53,860 nucleotides of DNA, taken from NCBI GenBank assembly GCA_948473115.1, contig CAOKWI010000023.1, positions 1 to 53,860 on the forward strand. Reading direction: 5' to 3'. The notes beneath the pieces were generated by a model. It did no database searches. It had not been told where the DNA came from and was given only the letters and a program-made list of their open reading frames with translations. Source of the stretch: an uncultured Lachnospiraceae bacterium (GTDB lineage Bacteria > Bacillota > Clostridia > Lachnospirales > Lachnospiraceae). Below are positions 51,542-53,860 of this stretch, in pieces. The position numbers were made by a program, and so were the translations under genes. Position 1 is the first letter of the stretch; the number at the start of each line of letters is the position of its first letter.

Positions 51542-53545
51542 TTAATCCAGATGTGCGGACAGGCGGCCTCGCAGGAGCTCGGTCTGTTCCGCGGGACAGC
51601 GCTTTGTGTCAAAAGCGTATTCCATATCCTGTCCGCGGATGACGAACAGATACCTGGGGCGTGTCAAAAAGCCAATAAATTTGCATGGGCAGTACAGCGC
51701 TCCCAACAGGCACATGGTGCCGATGCTGACGGAGAACAGCAGACGGCGGAGGGTCTCCTGCGTGTGCTGCGCAATGTCAGCCAGAAGAAGCGCGTAATCA
51801 TTTCTGTAGACGTCTGCGTCAGCAAGGAGCCGGGCCAGTTTGTTTTCCTTTTCCTCCAGTCCCTGAAGTTCCTTTTCCAGTTTCTCCAGCTGCGCTTTTG
51901 TCTCAGCGATCTCCTCATCCACTGAAGTGATCAGTAATCTGCCGTAAGCTTCGCTTTCCTTCAATTCCTCAATAAATTCAGGATGCTCCCCTGCGTAGGA
52001 AGCGACCAGGTCACGGAAGGACGGTTCCGCTCCTTTTAAGCGGCAGCTCATACCTCCATAGGAAGCATCGTCGGCCTGGTAATAAGCCCTTTCATAGCAG
52101 GGCAGACCGGGGGCAATCTTACCCATAAAGCTTTGGTAGGCGTCATAATAAGCCCTTTCATCCATCAGGGCGTTCCAGTCCAGACTGAAATCCCCTGCTG
52201 AAAAGCCGTAATCGAGCCACATGGGGGTATCCACACTGTAATAATCGATACCATAAAGCCAAAATTCCTCGTAACGGCTTCCTGTCCATCCGGGAACGGA
52301 CATTTCCGACGACTCCGGCACGCCGCCGTAGGCTTTGGCAAAAACGGCGCCGTCCACCGCGTACCTGGGAAGCGAGAGTATCAGCCGCATAAAATCAGCC
52401 CCGGTGATATAAATACGTCCTGCAAACAGAATATGCTCATAGAGATCCAGGTCATACTGTTCATCCATCAACGTCCCGGCGGAATCCAGAACGGAGGAAA
52501 ACCGACCTTCCCCATCTCCGCTGTAGATCCACAGATCCGTATCCAGGAAATCATTACCACCATATGCCTTTGTTGTCTCATAGTAGCTGTAAAGCCAGCT
52601 ATGCAGGGCTTCGTCCCCTTTGAATGCGTCCAGCAGTTCCTGCAGGTACTCCTGATATGCCCGGGAAAACTCTTTCCTGTTGAAAAAAACGTCCAGGTCA
52701 AATTGTTCGCTCCGGGAAACAATATCCAATATTTCCTGTGCCTGCTGCCCCTCCAGGTCAGCCAGGTTATCTGAGAGCGCTTCAGCGGCACTATGGTCTT
52801 CTTCCTGCCTGTTCCGATATTGAAGAAGCTGTTTGGCGCCGTCACCGTCGATGACCGCCATGATACTTTCCTGTGCTGCCAGTTCCTTCTCCCGATAGGG
52901 GGTATGCAGCACATGGTACGCCACATACCCGCTGTGGGCAAAATAAAACGCTCCCGCGGCAAAACATAGGAACAGCAGTAAGGACAGGAACAGCCTTCCG
53001 CCGTATTTATGGTGTTCCACGGAGACTTCCAGAATGGAGTCGAGGGGGATCAGGACAGGTTTCTTTTCTTCCTGGAATTTCTTCCTGCCGGATTTTCTGG
53101 CGTAATACTTCTTATTCAAATGCAGTACATTTCCCGCAACGGCAACACGACCTTTTTTCAGGACAAGATCGACAGGAATTTCAGGAACAGACTCACACGG
53201 CTCCTGCGTAACTGGGTGCTCCTGCCAGGACTGTTCCCGTGCGTCGGAATCCTCCTGCAGGGTCGATTCCTGATTACCCGCCTGTTCCTGCCAGGACTGT
53301 TCCTGTGCGTCGGAATCCTCCTGCAGGGTCGATTCCTGATTACCCGCCTGTTCCTGCCAGGACTGTTCCTGTGCGTCGGAATCCTCCTGTAGAGCCACCC
53401 CTGTTATTTGCAGTTCCTGTGTATCCAATCCAGCTACAGATTCACCCGTGTCGGCTTTCCCAGTGTTCTCCCTGACAGGCGCACCGCAGTTGAAACAGAA
53501 TCGGTCATTTTCTCGTAATTCTTTTCCGCACCGGTAACAAAACAT
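51542..53545 (-). CDS. Zinc-ribbon membrane protein with 22-residue tandem repeats
   Basis: A 667-aa protein. An N-terminal zinc ribbon (CYRCGKELRENDRFCFNCG, two CxxC pairs) is followed by three copies of LQEDSDAQEQSWQEQAGNQE-type repeats (about 50-115). A TM segment (about 183-205), a long domain with no recognised family, a coiled coil (about 545-590) and a C-terminal TM pair follow. Zinc-ribbon proteins of this layout are common in Firmicutes, but the function is unknown. Confidence 0.75.
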   Translation of the reverse strand: MFCYRCGKELRENDRFCFNCGAPVRENTGKADTGESVAGLDTQELQITGVALQEDSDAQEQSWQEQAGNQESTLQEDSDAQEQSWQEQAGNQESTLQEDSDAREQSWQEHPVTQEPCESVPEIPVDLVLKKGRVAVAGNVLHLNKKYYARKSGRKKFQEEKKPVLIPLDSILEVSVEHHKYGGRLFLSLLLFLCFAAGAFYFAHSGYVAYHVLHTPYREKELAAQESIMAVIDGDGAKQLLQYRNRQEEDHSAAEALSDNLADLEGQQAQEILDIVSRSEQFDLDVFFNRKEFSRAYQEYLQELLDAFKGDEALHSWLYSYYETTKAYGGNDFLDTDLWIYSGDGEGRFSSVLDSAGTLMDEQYDLDLYEHILFAGRIYITGADFMRLILSLPRYAVDGAVFAKAYGGVPESSEMSVPGWTGSRYEEFWLYGIDYYSVDTPMWLDYGFSAGDFSLDWNALMDERAYYDAYQSFMGKIAPGLPCYERAYYQADDASYGGMSCRLKGAEPSFRDLVASYAGEHPEFIEELKESEAYGRLLITSVDEEIAETKAQLEKLEKELQGLEEKENKLARLLADADVYRNDYALLLADIAQHTQETLRRLLFSVSIGTMCLLGALYCPCKFIGFLTRPRYLFVIRGQDMEYAFDTKRCPAEQTELLRGRLSAHLD
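53218..53392. repeat. 66-bp in-frame tandem repeat
   Basis: About 2.6 copies of a 66-bp unit, almost identical to one another, encode the 22-residue acidic Gln/Glu/Ser repeats of the zinc-ribbon protein. Confidence 0.88.
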
Positions 53546-53564
53546 ATGGTTTTTTCCTCATACC

Positions 53565-53595
53565 AAAAAGTGGAAGCCGCTGATTCGGCTTCCAC
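53565..53595 (-). terminator. Terminator after tRNA-Gly
   Basis: On the minus strand GTGGAAGCCG pairs with CGGCTTCCAC around a six-base loop, followed by TTTTT. It lies directly downstream of the tRNA. Confidence 0.9.
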
Positions 53596-53606
53596 TAAAA
53601 GCTAAA

Positions 53607-53678
<72 letters not shown>

Positions 53679-53706
53679 ATGTGTCCGATTGTTGCGGACA
53701 TATGGT

Positions 53707-53735
53707 ATCTTACTACACAGTTGAAATTTTGTCAA
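53707..53735 (-). promoter_or_regulatory. Sigma-A-type promoter of tRNA-Gly
   Basis: Minus-strand TTGACA (53730-53735) and TAAGAT (53707-53712), 17-base spacer. A short dyad TGTCCG/CGGACA lies between the -10 box and the tRNA. Confidence 0.85.
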
Positions 53736-53860
53736 GGTCTTTTGCAAATAAATTCAATAGACTTGTAACAGTTCAGCCCCGATCGTGCCAGGCGGCTTGG
53801 GTTTGTGCTAAGGGGACGGCGGCGCCATGCTGTCCTGTCCTATGCGGACGGGGCAACGCG

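Noticed and set aside
53218..53392. Possible CRISPR or minisatellite array
   Set aside because: The 66-bp units are contiguous and in frame within a long gene, so they are protein repeats.

Overview
The window looks like a chromosome segment of an anaerobic gut Firmicute, most likely Lachnospiraceae. This is inferred from a glycyl-radical-enzyme bacterial microcompartment (BMC), B12-independent propanediol chemistry, Firmicute-type ribosome binding sites and sigma-A promoters, a CIRCE element and dense intergenic hairpin repeats. No rRNA or genome-level marker is present, so the genus is not assigned.

Region 1 (1-19.2 kb, all minus strand) is a fucose/rhamnose-type BMC locus (GRM5-like). In transcription order it holds a propanediol-dehydratase-type glycyl radical enzyme and its activase, then a 3.2 kb block of four or five unrelated genes (an AAA-ATPase/PD-(D/E)XK protein and acidic or membrane proteins). 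The shell/cargo operon follows from its own promoter: fuculose-phosphate-type aldolase, a GlcG/HbpS protein, CoA-acylating aldehyde dehydrogenase, Zn-alcohol dehydrogenase, four BMC-H shell proteins, PduL, a EutN vertex protein, a PduS-like flavo/iron-sulfur protein, PduT and a protein made of two EF-Tu domain-II-like barrels. Downstream lie a 63-aa protein with a consensus promoter, a DeoR regulator, a ParA ATPase and the start of an Ala/Lys/Thr-rich protein cut by the window edge. The inferred pathway is sugar phosphate to lactaldehyde to 1,2-propanediol to propionaldehyde, then propionyl-CoA/propionyl-phosphate plus propanol. Five cargo proteins carry amphipathic encapsulation-peptide-like tails.

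Region 2 (19.3-25.7 kb) is accessory. A Cache-HAMP-GGDEF diguanylate cyclase is followed by a lipoprotein that looks like a circularly permuted family-3 solute-binding protein. Then come an acetyltransferase, gene remnants, and an AT-rich pair encoding an AAA_15/OLD-like ATPase and a candidate PD-(D/E)XK nuclease, possibly a defence module.

Region 3 (25.7-34.6 kb) has an ABC-2 exporter, an NhaC-type antiporter with a repeat-bearing loop, rhamnulose-1-phosphate aldolase and rhamnulokinase, an aquaporin-family channel with altered NPA motifs, and a soluble PocR-domain chemoreceptor. The rhamnose and PocR genes fit functionally with the BMC locus.

Region 4 (34.6-53.9 kb) is mostly housekeeping and envelope: GT-C-like membrane proteins, HtpG under CIRCE with an acidic insert, a PrsA-like foldase, two HTH regulators, IlvE, dihydrofolate reductase, a metallo-beta-lactamase/beta-CASP protein, an ABC exporter, an acyltransferase-3 protein, a zinc-ribbon membrane protein with 22-residue repeats, and tRNA-Gly(GCC).

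Across the window, modular hairpin repeats fill spacers between same-strand genes, commonly running from one stop codon to the next ribosome binding site. A second repeat family occurs at about 25.4, 36.3 and 42.2 kb.
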